A DNA stretch of 64,000 nt from CAZKBP01 sp964551015 (GTDB taxonomy: Bacteria > Bacteroidota > Bacteroidia > Cytophagales > Microscillaceae), in the NCBI GenBank assembly GCA_964551015.1, contig CAZKBP010000025.1, forward strand, positions 1-64,000. Reading direction: 5' to 3'. A program made the translations under genes and the position numbers. This document shows positions 1 to 9,011 of the stretch, in pieces; the first letter of the stretch is position 1, and each line of letters opens with the position of its first letter. Under the pieces are notes generated by a model, which did no database searches, had not been told where the DNA came from, and saw only the letters and a list, made by a program, of their open reading frames with translations.

Positions 1-313
1 CCTTTTTGGGAACATTCTTCAACCAGCTATGCATTGAGTCTTAATCTCATCTGATCAATATATAACGAAATCAGTGCCAAGGGAACAAGCCACTGATAAT
101 CAACTACATCGCATTTTTAATTACTCATTTATTTCCTGATTTGGGAAAAAGAGCCTAGATCTGGGAAATCGTCGGAACGCGGCCTTTTTGGGAATACATT
201 CTACAGCAAAGCGAGTCTTTTCATCTTCATTTTTTATGATCACCAAACTTTGGTAGGCTCTTAGGTAGCCTATCTGAGTTTTGGATGAGTTTTCATCTCT
301 TGGTAAGCTCTAA
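1..313. other. Intergenic left edge, no gene seen
   Basis: No reading frame with coding character was found on either strand. CCTTTTTGGGAA occurs at 1-12 and again at 183-194, each followed shortly by CATTCT, so the stretch carries an imperfect direct repeat. Bases 15-38 match 53060-53083 in inverted orientation at 23 of 24 positions. A weak hairpin (TAGGCT...AGCCTA, about 252-270) lies downstream of the leftward kinase gene but has no T-run, so it is not called a terminator. Confidence 0.6.
15..38 (-). repeat. 24-bp dispersed repeat, copy 1
   Basis: The reverse complement of this stretch equals 53060-53083 except for one base. The core is GCATAGCTGGTTGAAGAA, with flanking CTCAA. In the second copy it forms a small hairpin just before a terminator. 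It may be a dispersed intergenic repeat or part of a small RNA; both copies lie in non-coding DNA. Confidence 0.5.
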
Positions 314-1729
314 TCAAGAGTCCAAAGACAAAGTCAATAAAAAAGTAGTACCACCATTCCGATCTATGGTGAGTTGGCCCCTAAGCTGGCGAGCAAGATT
401 GTGGATCAGCTGCATACCTAGCGTATTAGACTTCTCGATATTGAAATCGGGGGGGAGGCCGATACCGTTATCGCTAATTTTCATTTTTATTTCTGCTTTA
501 CCTTTTTGACCCTTAACTTTTTTCATAGACAGGAAAATTTTTCCTTCTTTCTGGTTAGGGAAAGCATATTTAAAGCTATTAGACAACACCTCATTGATAA
601 TGAGGCCACAGGAAATAGATTTATCAATATCCATCTCGATGGGGTCTAAGTCTATTTCTAGTTGTAGATTATTGTGTTTATCCTTGAAAGTATTAAACAC
701 ATTCTCGGCTAGGTTCTGAGCATAATCTTTAAAGTCAATATAGGCGAGATTATCTCGTTTGTACAGTCTTTCGTGGATAAAAGAGAGGGTACGAATGCGG
801 TTCATGCTCTCCAGGAAAAGCTTGTAAACCTCAGGCATATGCTCAACTTTTTCGGCTTGCATGAAGAGGAGTCCAGAAATGATATTGAGGTTATTTTTCA
901 CGCGGTGATGTACTTCTCGTACGAACTGCTCTTTTTCTTCCAGGGTTTTTTCGAGCTTAATGGTGTAGCGTTTCTTTTCGGTAATATCGGTGACCGTGGT
1001 TACTTTAAATACTTTTTTATCACGGGTTTTCATGCGTGCAGCGGTTACGTAAATATCTTTGATGGTTCCATCCTTACACTTCACCTTCCATTCGCCCGCA
1101 CTTTCATCGGTTTCTTCGGCAATGAAGCGATCGTGCAAATCGCCTGCGTATTCTTTGATTTCTTCGGGGAGTACCTTGGTAAATTCATAGCCGATAAGCT
1201 CGCTCTCAGAATAGCCATAAGTACGACAATAAGCACGATTTACTTTGACAAATTTACGATTCTTATCGGTCACACACATGCCAATATCAGCCGAATCATA
1301 GATGAGATCCAGCATATGTTCCGCTTCGGTTTTCTGGATTTTGGCAAATTCAGATTTTGCTTGGAGCGCACGTTCTATATTCTCTTTGAGTACTGCTTGG
1401 TCATAGGGCTTGATAATAAATCCATAATGACGGGTTTCGGTAGCCCGGTTGAAATTTTCTCGGTCAGAGCTAGCGGTCACGTAGATCACAGGTGTTTCTG
1501 AGGTTTGGTTAATGGCGTGGGCAGTGTCAATGCCGTCCATATCGCCTTCCACAATGATATCTACAAAGCATAGGTCATATTTATGTTTTGCTACCTCTTT
1601 GAGCGCATCTAGGCCATTATCAACTACGGTAACATTCAGGTAACCAAGCTTTTGTAGATATTTTTTGAGCGTGAGTTGCGCAATGACATCATCTTCGAGT
1701 ATAAGTATTCTTTCCTGCTTCATAAACAT
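314..1729 (-). CDS. Hybrid response regulator / PAS / sensor histidine kinase
   Basis: Cytoplasmic signalling protein of 471 residues with no membrane segment. An N-terminal receiver domain (about 5-125) has the acidic pocket D13-D14, phosphoacceptor D57, T85 and K107. A PAS domain (about 140-255) may sense a ligand or redox state. A HisKA_2-type dimerisation region follows, with the phosphorylatable HHRVKNNL motif near residue 272, then an HATPase_c domain with an N-box (NEVLSNSFKYAF) and a DNGIGLP G-box. HisKA_2 kinases with an N-terminal receiver usually relay signals from another kinase. No partner gene is adjacent. The first ATG is used; an in-frame ATG two codons later is equally possible. 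The stimulus and output are unknown. Confidence 0.92.
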   Translation of the reverse strand: MFMKQERILILEDDVIAQLTLKKYLQKLGYLNVTVVDNGLDALKEVAKHKYDLCFVDIIVEGDMDGIDTAHAINQTSETPVIYVTASSDRENFNRATETRHYGFIIKPYDQAVLKENIERALQAKSEFAKIQKTEAEHMLDLIYDSADIGMCVTDKNRKFVKVNRAYCRTYGYSESELIGYEFTKVLPEEIKEYAGDLHDRFIAEETDESAGEWKVKCKDGTIKDIYVTAARMKTRDKKVFKVTTVTDITEKKRYTIKLEKTLEEKEQFVREVHHRVKNNLNIISGLLFMQAEKVEHMPEVYKLFLESMNRIRTLSFIHERLYKRDNLAYIDFKDYAQNLAENVFNTFKDKHNNLQLEIDLDPIEMDIDKSISCGLIINEVLSNSFKYAFPNQKEGKIFLSMKKVKGQKGKAEIKMKISDNGIGLPPDFNIEKSNTLGMQLIHNLARQLRGQLTIDRNGGTTFLLTLSLDS

Positions 1730-1857
1730 TTGTAGTAAGCATCTAGCTGTCTACCACCAAAAGTAACAGAGATACTTATGTTTTAAAACAACCTGATGGC
1801 TAAAAAGGATGGATTTTAAAAAAGATGTGCTGATTTTTCAGACTCCGGAGCGTCGAT

Positions 1858-3276
1858 TTAATTGAACCACCAAGGAGATTTTAGTTTTTCTTTTTTGATT
1901 AAATAGGCTTTTTGTCGCATAAAGCGTTTGATGGCAGAAGGACCCATTCGGGTTCCACCAATGCCAGAGGCTTTGAATGAATTTTTTTCTCCTTCGTGCA
2001 CCATAGAAGTCAGGGCTGCTTCATTGATGCTAATACCACCTGCTTGCAATTGTTTAGCTACTTCCAAGGCCTCTTCATTTGTACCTGCAAATACAGAGCC
2101 ACTCAGTCCATAAATGGTACTATTGGCCCATTGAATGGCTTCTTGCTTATTTTTGACCGGCATGACGGGGAGAATGGGGCCGAAAGTTTCTTCGGTCATG
2201 ATTTTCATGTCGTGATTCACTTCTGTGAGTACTACGGGAGCCAGCCAGCTTCCACCTCCGTGGGTTTCAATCTTGCCAGAGCCAGCTAAGATACGAGCAC
2301 CTTTTTTCAGTGCATCTTCCAGATGTTTTTGGATAATGTGTACTTGTCTTTCAGAGATAATTGGGCCGATCTGGCCACTATCATAAGCTGGATAAGCCAA
2401 CTGTAAAGCCTTGGCTTTGGGGATCAGCAAATTTAAAAAATCTTCATAAACACTTTCTTCCACGTAAGCTCGCTCAATGGATAAACAAGACTGACCCGCA
2501 TTGACCACTGAACCCCATAGCAACGAAGAACTGGCATCATCCAAATCGGCAGAAGCCAATACAACAGCAGGATCCTTACCCCCTAATTCTAGAAAAACAG
2601 GAATAAAATGACGAGCAGCACTATCATAGACCTTACGGCCAGTAGCTACACTACCTGTAAAGCAAAGCAAATCTACCATCTTAACTAGACGGGCTCCGGT
2701 TTCTCCATCTCCTTGGATGTAAGTAAAAATCGGAGCTAGTTCTGGCACTTGCTCGATGGTTTTAAGAATGGGTTCTACAAAACGAGGGGTTATTTCGCTG
2801 GGTTTGACAATTACACTACAGCCTGCTAATAAGGCAGGCAAAGTATCGATGATAGATAATAACAAGGGAAAATTCCAAGGGCTGATGACTCCCACCAAAG
2901 CATAGGGATCTAGCCCTTGTTCTATTTCTATAAAGGGAATAGAGGCGGTCTTGCGAACTTCTTGGTTTAGAAATTCTGAGGCAATATCGCACCAGCGGTC
3001 AATGCTCTTGACCAAGAGCTCAGCTTCTAATACGGATTCCTGCATACGGCCTGTATCATGGGCGAGTGCTTCGGCAATTTCTTGCTCGTGCTGGATTAGG
3101 GCTTGTTTCCATCTTTGTAAGACCTGTATTCTACCTTCTACGCCCATTTCCGCCCAATGCTCTTGATGCTGGCGAAGGTTTTGGGTAATTTTCTCGAGTT
3201 TCTTTTTAGAGGGCAGTATGATTTGATAATCAAATTTACCACTGCGTGGATTCCTGACATCCAGTTTTTTGGCCAT
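1858..3276 (-). CDS. NAD(P)-dependent aldehyde dehydrogenase
   Basis: Aldehyde dehydrogenase superfamily protein of 472 residues, the usual length, which oxidises an aldehyde to the acid with NAD(P)+ in the cytoplasm. Visible motifs are PWNFP at 133-137, KPSE at 158-161, the FTGS turn at 206-209, the general-base Glu230 in LELGGKDP, and the nucleophile Cys264 in NAGQSC. The 'NAGQSCLSIERAYV' context resembles succinate-semialdehyde or broad-specificity dehydrogenases, but substrate cannot be assigned. It stands alone on the minus strand, with 128 bp to the kinase gene. It could serve the catabolic blocks further along, though it is not in either operon. Confidence 0.93.
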   Translation of the reverse strand: MAKKLDVRNPRSGKFDYQIILPSKKKLEKITQNLRQHQEHWAEMGVEGRIQVLQRWKQALIQHEQEIAEALAHDTGRMQESVLEAELLVKSIDRWCDIASEFLNQEVRKTASIPFIEIEQGLDPYALVGVISPWNFPLLLSIIDTLPALLAGCSVIVKPSEITPRFVEPILKTIEQVPELAPIFTYIQGDGETGARLVKMVDLLCFTGSVATGRKVYDSAARHFIPVFLELGGKDPAVVLASADLDDASSSLLWGSVVNAGQSCLSIERAYVEESVYEDFLNLLIPKAKALQLAYPAYDSGQIGPIISERQVHIIQKHLEDALKKGARILAGSGKIETHGGGSWLAPVVLTEVNHDMKIMTEETFGPILPVMPVKNKQEAIQWANSTIYGLSGSVFAGTNEEALEVAKQLQAGGISINEAALTSMVHEGEKNSFKASGIGGTRMGPSAIKRFMRQKAYLIKKEKLKSPWWFN

Positions 3277-3512
3277 AGGTTAGGGGTGCTTAATCAAGCT
3301 TACGCACATTTGAATTGGGTTTACTTCGGATTAACTTTTGCGGAATAGCGATTTAAAAAACTTTCGCATTTCTGTCTGAATTTTACAAATAGTTAGCTTC
3401 ATTAACTATCTCGAAGATAAAGGGTTTAGCTAAGTATTCCAAAGAAAAATACTATTTGTGAGGTAAAGCTAGTTCAAGCACTTAGATTTTTCTTTATGAA
3501 TCCACATCTAAT

Positions 3513-4067
3513 TTAAGAATCCTGTTTGCTTCTAGAATTACTTACGCTATTGATTTTTCCTTCTTCTCCAAAGATTTCCTTGGATTTTGCATTATAGGCT
3601 AGCGCGGCTTCTTCGGCGGTGGCAAACATACCGATGTGTACGGCTTTGCGATTCACGTAGATAGTAGCTCGGTAGCGGTTTCCATCCTTTCGTACGCCAC
3701 GATAACCCGTGCTACCATAATTCCGTCCTTTGCGAGAAGCTTTGGACATGGTAGCCCATTCCAGATTTTTCACACGGCAGTCTAATTTATTGCCATTCAC
3801 CACTCGGACGATCAATTTCTGGTCGGAGTCTGGCTTGGGAATAAACTGCTCAGCGATTCGTTTGTGGAGGTAGATTGTCTCTGTTTTGTAGCCTCCTGAT
3901 TTTTGTCGCCAAGCTTTTTGAAAAACTGCGTATCCACTGGAGTGCAGACGGAGATTTTTATCAAAACTCAGGCTATTGAGGTAAGGATTATTGCTCAGGT
4001 AATCGTAAACAAAGTCATCAATGATGACAGATTTATTGGCATTTTTTAGGTTTAACTTAAATAACAT
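3513..4067 (-). CDS. AP2/ERF-type DNA-binding protein with HNH-like N-terminal region
   Basis: The C-terminal 60 residues (about 115-172) form an AP2 domain: the YRGVRKDGNRYRATI strand pair, then an HIGMF turn and the amphipathic helix AEEAALAYNAKSKEIFG. Upstream, a stretch around 85-105 (VVNGNKLDCRVKNLEW) resembles the NUMOD/HNH homing-endonuclease environment in which bacterial AP2 domains usually occur, but the catalytic His-Asn-His set is not clear. Such proteins are often mobile endonucleases or their remnants. Here it is a lone gene with no intron or insertion signature nearby, so a purely regulatory role is also possible. Confidence 0.75.
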   Translation of the reverse strand: MLFKLNLKNANKSVIIDDFVYDYLSNNPYLNSLSFDKNLRLHSSGYAVFQKAWRQKSGGYKTETIYLHKRIAEQFIPKPDSDQKLIVRVVNGNKLDCRVKNLEWATMSKASRKGRNYGSTGYRGVRKDGNRYRATIYVNRKAVHIGMFATAEEAALAYNAKSKEIFGEEGKINSVSNSRSKQDS

Positions 4068-4220
4068 CGCAAATCTATTTTACATTTAATGTTCGATAAA
4101 TACATGGCATGCTTGTTTGAAATCCTATAAAGTGCTTGTGTATTAAATCTTAAATGTTAATAGTCTCGAGTGTGTGTTTTTTTGATTAACAGGTATTTAG
4201 GTCGTATTTCTAGATAAGGT

Positions 4221-5246
4221 CTAGTTTTTTAGCTTTTTTATAGCTTCTTGCTGAATTTCTGTAAAGACTTTCTTATCAACAGGATCTTGCTTCGAGAAAG
4301 AATTGGCTGGGTAAAAGCTATAATCCTGATAAGTTTGTTGGTATAGTTCAAATCTTTGGCGTGCTAATAGGTTATTCATCCCGGGTCGGGTTCGTGCTTG
4401 CCTCAGGGAGTCCAGATAGATTTCAGTGTAAGCCACCATACTCTCACCCGTATCTGCTTCGGCGAGTATTCTTCCTTGAAAATCTATAATCTTGGATTTC
4501 CCATCCGTAGAAGCCGCTGGAACGGCATTGTCCATAATTCCCGCCGAATTGGCTGAAATCACGTAGGCCATATTTTCAATGGCTCGTGCTCGCTTACAGA
4601 TATCCTTAGGGGTCAGCTGGGGGCTGCTCACTTCTGAGGTAGGATGCAAGAAGATTTCAGCCCCGCGAACGGCCAGGCATCGGGCAATCTCTGGATATAA
4701 GATTTCCTCAGAGGCGATCGTGGCTAATTTACCAAGCTCGGTATCCGCTACGGGAAACACGCCTTCTAGCCCATAAATTTCTAAATAGCGATCCCAATAA
4801 TCGTGGGGAGTAGGGGCGTACATCGAGTTGAGACGGCGGTAGCGCAAGATCGTATTGCCGTTGGGAGCGATGATAAAGTTTGTTTGGAAGTAGATTTCAG
4901 GAAAATGCTGATCCACTTCATAAGCATTGCCACAGAGATAAATAGATTGATTTTGAGCAATTTCGGAGAGCAAATCATACTCACGTCCTTTTTCGTGGAT
5001 AGCTGCTTTCTCTCTCCATTCGCTAATTCCTTCTTTGGTGGGAAATCCTGTCATAAAATACTCTGGGAGCACGACTAAGCGTAAATCCTCGCCAATAAAA
5101 CGCTTCGAGGCGGCGATTTGCTGGGCAATGATTCCTATATTCCTTTCCATTTTTTCACGACTTTCAGCGGGGCTTTTGCAAGCATTGACCGCATGGCAAG
5201 TCGTCTGTAATGCCAGGGCTTGATATGTATTGTAGGAATGGTGCAT
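4221..5246 (-). CDS. Nitrilase-superfamily protein with altered catalytic triad
   Basis: A carbon-nitrogen hydrolase fold of 341 residues. The Glu of the family's Glu-Lys-Cys triad is present (E62 in VVLPEYFMTG). The family's YRK motif reads Y136-R137-R138, so the Lys is an Arg. The nucleophile motif, usually C-Y-D/E before x-x-FPE, reads S179-E180-E181 in TIASEEILYPE, so the Cys is Ser. The DNA at 4700-4730 supports this reading without a frame problem. The fold is otherwise intact (C-terminal HPTSEV, NSAGI). It may be a non-hydrolytic or mechanistically different member. It is divergent from the CpeT-like gene and their promoters overlap. Confidence 0.85.
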   Translation of the reverse strand: MHHSYNTYQALALQTTCHAVNACKSPAESREKMERNIGIIAQQIAASKRFIGEDLRLVVLPEYFMTGFPTKEGISEWREKAAIHEKGREYDLLSEIAQNQSIYLCGNAYEVDQHFPEIYFQTNFIIAPNGNTILRYRRLNSMYAPTPHDYWDRYLEIYGLEGVFPVADTELGKLATIASEEILYPEIARCLAVRGAEIFLHPTSEVSSPQLTPKDICKRARAIENMAYVISANSAGIMDNAVPAASTDGKSKIIDFQGRILAEADTGESMVAYTEIYLDSLRQARTRPGMNNLLARQRFELYQQTYQDYSFYPANSFSKQDPVDKKVFTEIQQEAIKKLKN

Positions 5247-5318
5247 CTTTGGACATTAGAAAATGACCCCAGTCGATTTTTTCTTAAGGAAGATGGAATT
5301 TAATCTTGGAGCTTACAC

Positions 5319-5348
5319 TTGACCTGTCAAATATAATTATTTATTTTG
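5319..5348 (+). promoter_or_regulatory. Overlapping divergent promoters of the nitrilase-like and CpeT-like genes
   Basis: On the plus strand TTG (5319-5321), 19 bp and TTATTTTG (5341-5348) fit the Bacteroidota -33/-7 pattern with one mismatch and would start RNA about 40 nt before the gene at 5396. On the minus strand TATATTTG, a perfect -7 element, lies at 5335-5328 and would serve the nitrilase-like gene, though no clear TTG partner is seen. The two would compete for polymerase. Confidence 0.45.
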
Positions 5349-5395
5349 AATTATAGCTACCCTGACTACCCAAATAGAACATAATTATAGAAATC

Positions 5396-6052
5396 ATGCC
5401 TAGAATCTACTTTTTCTATATACTATTTTATTTTTGCTTGAATAGTGTCTATGCCCAAGAATCTTCTGAAGTAAAAGCTCAAGAAGCTATGAAAGCGATT
5501 GATTTATTCAAAACTTATATCACGGGAGATTTTGATAATACTCGTCAAATCACCCAGGAAAAGGAGGATGGCAAACAAGTACATCCCTACGCCAAACACG
5601 TGAATCGTGTAGCTGATACCAAGATCAAAAATCTTCCTGCCGATTTGAATGGCTTTTTTCTTTTGGAAGAAAGCTACTATAAGTATCCTGATAAAGATAC
5701 CATTCTTAAACCCTATCTATTTCTCTTTGAAGAAACTAAAGACGGTAAAGTTCGCCTAACCAATATGCAACTTCCCGAAGGAATAGAGCTAGCTGCTGTA
5801 CGAAATGATAATGATACCCTGAGCTTTGATTATCAAACCCTAAAATCTTCTCCTAGTTTTAAACCAGCCATTTACCAACAGACCGAAGCAGGTTTTTATC
5901 TCCACGCGCCCAATGATTTGCCTGGAGGAATGCATTTTACCTTAGAAGAAACGATTGGCCCTGAGCAGCTGATCGTGATGGAATTGGTAGAAAAAAACGG
6001 AAAACGACTCACGCCTTACGCTGAGCCCATTATTTATGATCGTTTGGATTGA
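5396..6052 (+). CDS. Secreted CpeT/CpcT-like protein
   Basis: A 218-residue protein with an N-terminal signal peptide (hydrophobic residues 4-17, cleavage near VYAQ). The body, starting with a helix and a 'TGDFDNTRQ' segment followed by a 'LEESYY' strand and repeated beta strands ending in PYAEPIIYDR, resembles the CpeT/CpcT beta-barrel family. In cyanobacteria this family attaches bilins to phycobiliproteins. Non-phototrophic Bacteroidota carry secreted relatives of unknown role, so no bilin function is implied. Family assignment is by eye and moderate. Monocistronic; convergent with the MarR gene. Confidence 0.6.
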   Translation: MPRIYFFYILFYFCLNSVYAQESSEVKAQEAMKAIDLFKTYITGDFDNTRQITQEKEDGKQVHPYAKHVNRVADTKIKNLPADLNGFFLLEESYYKYPDKDTILKPYLFLFEETKDGKVRLTNMQLPEGIELAAVRNDNDTLSFDYQTLKSSPSFKPAIYQQTEAGFYLHAPNDLPGGMHFTLEETIGPEQLIVMELVEKNGKRLTPYAEPIIYDRLD

Positions 6053-6249
6053 CTCGAAAACTATTACAAAATGGGAATAATTGATATTTTTGAGGTTATT
6101 TGATGGAGAGTTCTGGTAATTTCTCAGGAGATTCGACTGGACTTTATTGAAAGCATTCTTTTTTCATAGAAGCCAAGGATCGGGTTGAAAAATTTTTCGC
6201 CTACCTTCCGCTTAATTTCTTAGATAGATTTATATTTCTAAATCTAGCA

Positions 6250-6747
6250 TTATTTTAATTTTTCTAAACAGGCTAGTAGGTAATGAAGTAAATTTTGTCT
6301 TTCTCGATAGGAAAGATCAGCCAGCAATTTTTCATTAGCCTGAGTTCGTTTGGTCTCAATAGCTTCCAGAACTTCTTTTCCCTTAGGTGTTATTTCTAAT
6401 ATTTTCCGGCGGCGATCCTGAGGATTTTTGCTTTGCTCGATTAAGCCTTTGCTTGTGAGCGAATTAACAAGATTCGTAATATTGGGTTTAGATACATTCA
6501 GGGCTTCGGCAATATCTGAGGCAAAAACTTCCTCGTGATTTTGTTCCTGCTCAAAACGGGGGATATTAGGATCTTTGCCGACATAGAGCATAATCAACCA
6601 CTGTTGAGTAGTAATGCCCACGGGTTCGGTAATTTTGTTGCCATTTTTGGTAAGTTGGGCGGCTAATTCTAATACGCCTAAGACTAGAGAATCCTCTAGG
6701 GATTTCTTGATTCTGAGTTCAGTTTTTTCTCCCTGATTTTCAGACAT
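6250..6747 (-). CDS. MarR-family transcriptional regulator
   Basis: A 165-residue winged-helix repressor. The recognition region ASDIAEALNVSKPNITNLV (about 80-98) is followed by the wing with the hallmark NPQDRRRKILEITPKG (about 112-127) and a C-terminal dimerisation helix. MarR proteins dissociate from operators when they bind a small, often aromatic or acidic ligand. It is the last gene of a leftward set (methyltransferase, small protein, SnoaL-like, MFS), 57 bp after the transporter, so it probably controls that operon and itself. Confidence 0.92.
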   Translation of the reverse strand: MSENQGEKTELRIKKSLEDSLVLGVLELAAQLTKNGNKITEPVGITTQQWLIMLYVGKDPNIPRFEQEQNHEEVFASDIAEALNVSKPNITNLVNSLTSKGLIEQSKNPQDRRRKILEITPKGKEVLEAIETKRTQANEKLLADLSYRERQNLLHYLLACLEKLK

Positions 6748-6804
6748 TTTTTAAGCTTAAAGATTGTGACCTAACTTTATCAAACTCCAATTGCAATAGA
6801 AAGG

Positions 6805-8040
6805 TTACGAAGCTTGGTAGCTAGGCTTGGGCTTCCTGATTATCAATACACAAACGGAAGCCACAACACAGATTCCAATCAAGAGGTTAAATGCTTGATA
6901 ATAATTGCCTTGTGCCGTACGCATACTACTCAAAATGATAATGCCCATGCTACCCGCAAAAGTATCTACGCCCGTTATCAGTCCTAGAATGCTCCCATAA
7001 GAAGGGCCTTGATAATATTCTGCTACTAACACTTGAATCATCGTGAAAGCGCCACTAAACCCGATTCCATATACGATTGCATAAAGATAGAGTAAGAAAC
7101 TACTTTGCTCGTTTAAAAGTGGAAGCAGGATAGATCCTAGGGTAAGATTAAGTGTTGCTAACAGCATGATATTTTTTTTGCTGTATCGGTCGCTCAAATA
7201 GCCGAAAAGAAATTTACCCGTAAGGCTACTTACGAAAAAAACACCCAGAATCAATCCAGAGAGTTTTGCATCAATCTTCAGATCATCGAAATAGAGAGTT
7301 TGATTGTTAATCACCCCCGTGATGCAAAACCACATAGAAGCAGTAATCAGAAGTAACAGATAAAAAATGGGGCTACTCAAAGCTTCTAAAAGTGTAACGC
7401 CTACGATTTCTTTTTCGTCGGCATCGCGGGGTGGATGGTCAGCTCCATCTGGATAAAGCCCTAAGTCTTCAGGGCGACTTCTCACCAGAAATACCACCGG
7501 GATCAAAATCAAAACCCCAGCAATGACCGTCAGCACAAAGGCGGCACTACGCCAGCCATCGTCCTCAATGATCGCCCCAGCAATAGGAGGAAAAATGCTG
7601 CCACCCACGCTGGAAGCCATCAAAAAAATACCAATGGCTAAGCCTCTATATTTATTAAACCACTTGGTAATCAAGTACATACTCGGGATAATGCCAGCCA
7701 AAGTGAGTGAAAAAGCATAGACTATGTAGATGGTGGTAAGTTGCCCCAAACTGTTGATAGTAGCATAAAAAGCTAAGCCTCCTACGAGCCCAATTCCACC
7801 CACGATCATCAAAGTTTTGGTGCGGAAGCGATCCAATAGGAACCCTACAAAAGGAGAGATGAGGGATACCATCAGAAACATCAAAGTAGCTGGCCCGGTT
7901 ACTTGTGCCTCAGTCCAATTAAAATCAGCCCGAAGGGAAGGATAAAAAAGAGGCAGCGTATTCAAGCCAATGCCATTGGAAGCGGCATAAATGAGGAAAA
8001 GTCCTAATAAAAGCCACCAGCCGTAGAATGTTTTTTTCAT
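6805..8040 (-). CDS. MFS transporter, monocarboxylate/oxalate-formate type
   Basis: A 411-residue, 12-helix major facilitator beginning MKKTFYGWWLLLGLF. The helix 2-3 loop has a signature-like GFLLDRFRTKTL, and the second half repeats it as GYLSDRYSKKN. The opening GWW and the general pattern resemble the OFA/MCT group, which carries organic anions with protons. It is closely related to the transporter at 21356: same N-terminus, YLSDR-SKKNIMLLA and AEYYQG-SYG segments. Its position before a MarR gene and after SnoaL and methyltransferase genes suggests import or export of a carboxylate substrate. Confidence 0.92.
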   Translation of the reverse strand: MKKTFYGWWLLLGLFLIYAASNGIGLNTLPLFYPSLRADFNWTEAQVTGPATLMFLMVSLISPFVGFLLDRFRTKTLMIVGGIGLVGGLAFYATINSLGQLTTIYIVYAFSLTLAGIIPSMYLITKWFNKYRGLAIGIFLMASSVGGSIFPPIAGAIIEDDGWRSAAFVLTVIAGVLILIPVVFLVRSRPEDLGLYPDGADHPPRDADEKEIVGVTLLEALSSPIFYLLLLITASMWFCITGVINNQTLYFDDLKIDAKLSGLILGVFFVSSLTGKFLFGYLSDRYSKKNIMLLATLNLTLGSILLPLLNEQSSFLLYLYAIVYGIGFSGAFTMIQVLVAEYYQGPSYGSILGLITGVDTFAGSMGIIILSSMRTAQGNYYQAFNLLIGICVVASVCVLIIRKPKPSYQAS

Positions 8041-8140
8041 GGGTAATAATTCTTTGATGCCTCCAAGCTACAAAGTTTTTGTTTTAATTGAAGAAACCCC
8101 GCCGATTTTAGAAAGTCGACGCAGAGGGATGCGAGGAGGA

Positions 8141-8560
8141 TTATTTTTGGAGCCAATCACCAATGCCATAAGGGTCTTCTAGGGGTGCGGAAACATGCTC
8201 GTGCTTGATCTTCCAATTTCCCTGTGAGTCTTTGGTGAGGATGAAAGTACCCCGAAACTTGACGGTAAATTCTTTTTCTTTGACCATCACGGTCAGGTCG
8301 AGAACTCCAGCCATCCAAGCCATTTCTGAGGTTTCTTCGGAGAAGGGGCCTTCTGTCCAGTTTACCGATTTCAAGCTAATAGAAGATTTGCAGAAATCTT
8401 TCCAGCCCTTGGCAATTTGTTCATACCCCAAAGTAGTATAGCGAGGCCCTTCCAAGACTACGTAAGTCTCGGGAGAGGGCATGTAAGCATCACAAATGGC
8501 ATCGATTTCTTTGTTTGTTACTGCCTGATGAAAATTTTTCACAAATTCAATGGCATTCAT
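8141..8560 (-). CDS. SnoaL/NTF2-like protein
   Basis: A 139-residue single domain of the NTF2-like superfamily: an N-terminal helix (IEFVKNFHQAVTNKEIDAICDAY), then curved beta strands with tryptophans and a 'GRWKIKHEHVS'-type ending (here GNWKIKHEHVS, about 110-120). Such domains are ring-modifying isomerases, cyclases or ligand-binding proteins in catabolic and polyketide clusters. Its ATG lies two bases after the stop of the preceding gene (8563), so translation is probably coupled. Function is not fixed by the sequence. Confidence 0.82.
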   Translation of the reverse strand: MNAIEFVKNFHQAVTNKEIDAICDAYMPSPETYVVLEGPRYTTLGYEQIAKGWKDFCKSSISLKSVNWTEGPFSEETSEMAWMAGVLDLTVMVKEKEFTVKFRGTFILTKDSQGNWKIKHEHVSAPLEDPYGIGDWLQK

Positions 8561-8562
8561 GA

Positions 8563-8928
8563 TTAAGAATTAGCGAGTTCATCGGCAATTTCTTCCATGC
8601 TACGATTGTTTTTTGGGTCTTGCTCTAAGGCTTCCAGTTCTTGTTGCACGATTCGCATGATACGAGCGATAAAAGTGGCGTGCCATTGCTGGCGTTCTTC
8701 TTGAGATTTCACGTCGGGCACATAGCTCTCGATTTCGTCTCTTTGCATAATGCCTTTCTGCTCCAGAATGCGCTCAATCGTATCGAGGCGTTCGTGCGTA
8801 ACGGCCAGTTCACCAGCTAGAGCCATTGTGATATTGAGCATACGTTCTACGGCAGGGTCATCAAAAAAATAAGGTCTTTTGCCTTTGGCTTTGGCATTGG
8901 CGAGAATGATATCGCTAAAATCTTGCAT
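8563..8928 (-). CDS. Conserved small helical protein of a catabolic operon, function unknown
   Basis: A 121-residue, charged, mostly helical protein. A 'KGKRPYFFDDPAVERMLNI' block (about 15-34) is followed by helices with heptad character (HERLDTIERILEQKG) and an acidic tail. I recall similar proteins with a KGKRPYF-DDP block beside SnoaL and dehydrogenase genes in proteobacterial catabolic clusters, but this is from memory. Translationally coupled to the SnoaL-like gene (stop and start two bases apart), so the two may form a complex. No catalytic motif is visible. Confidence 0.75.
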   Translation of the reverse strand: MQDFSDIILANAKAKGKRPYFFDDPAVERMLNITMALAGELAVTHERLDTIERILEQKGIMQRDEIESYVPDVKSQEERQQWHATFIARIMRIVQQELEALEQDPKNNRSMEEIADELANS

Positions 8929-9011
8929 TTTTTCTGAGATTAGGTGTGATGAATCACCCCGAGATTTGGAAGTAGTTCTCGGGGTTCGAGAGTTTTAGAA
9001 AAATTCAAAAT

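Noticed and set aside
773..1501. 242-codon plus-strand frame
   Set aside because: Antisense to the histidine kinase, whose domains and motifs are all intact; no coding character of its own.
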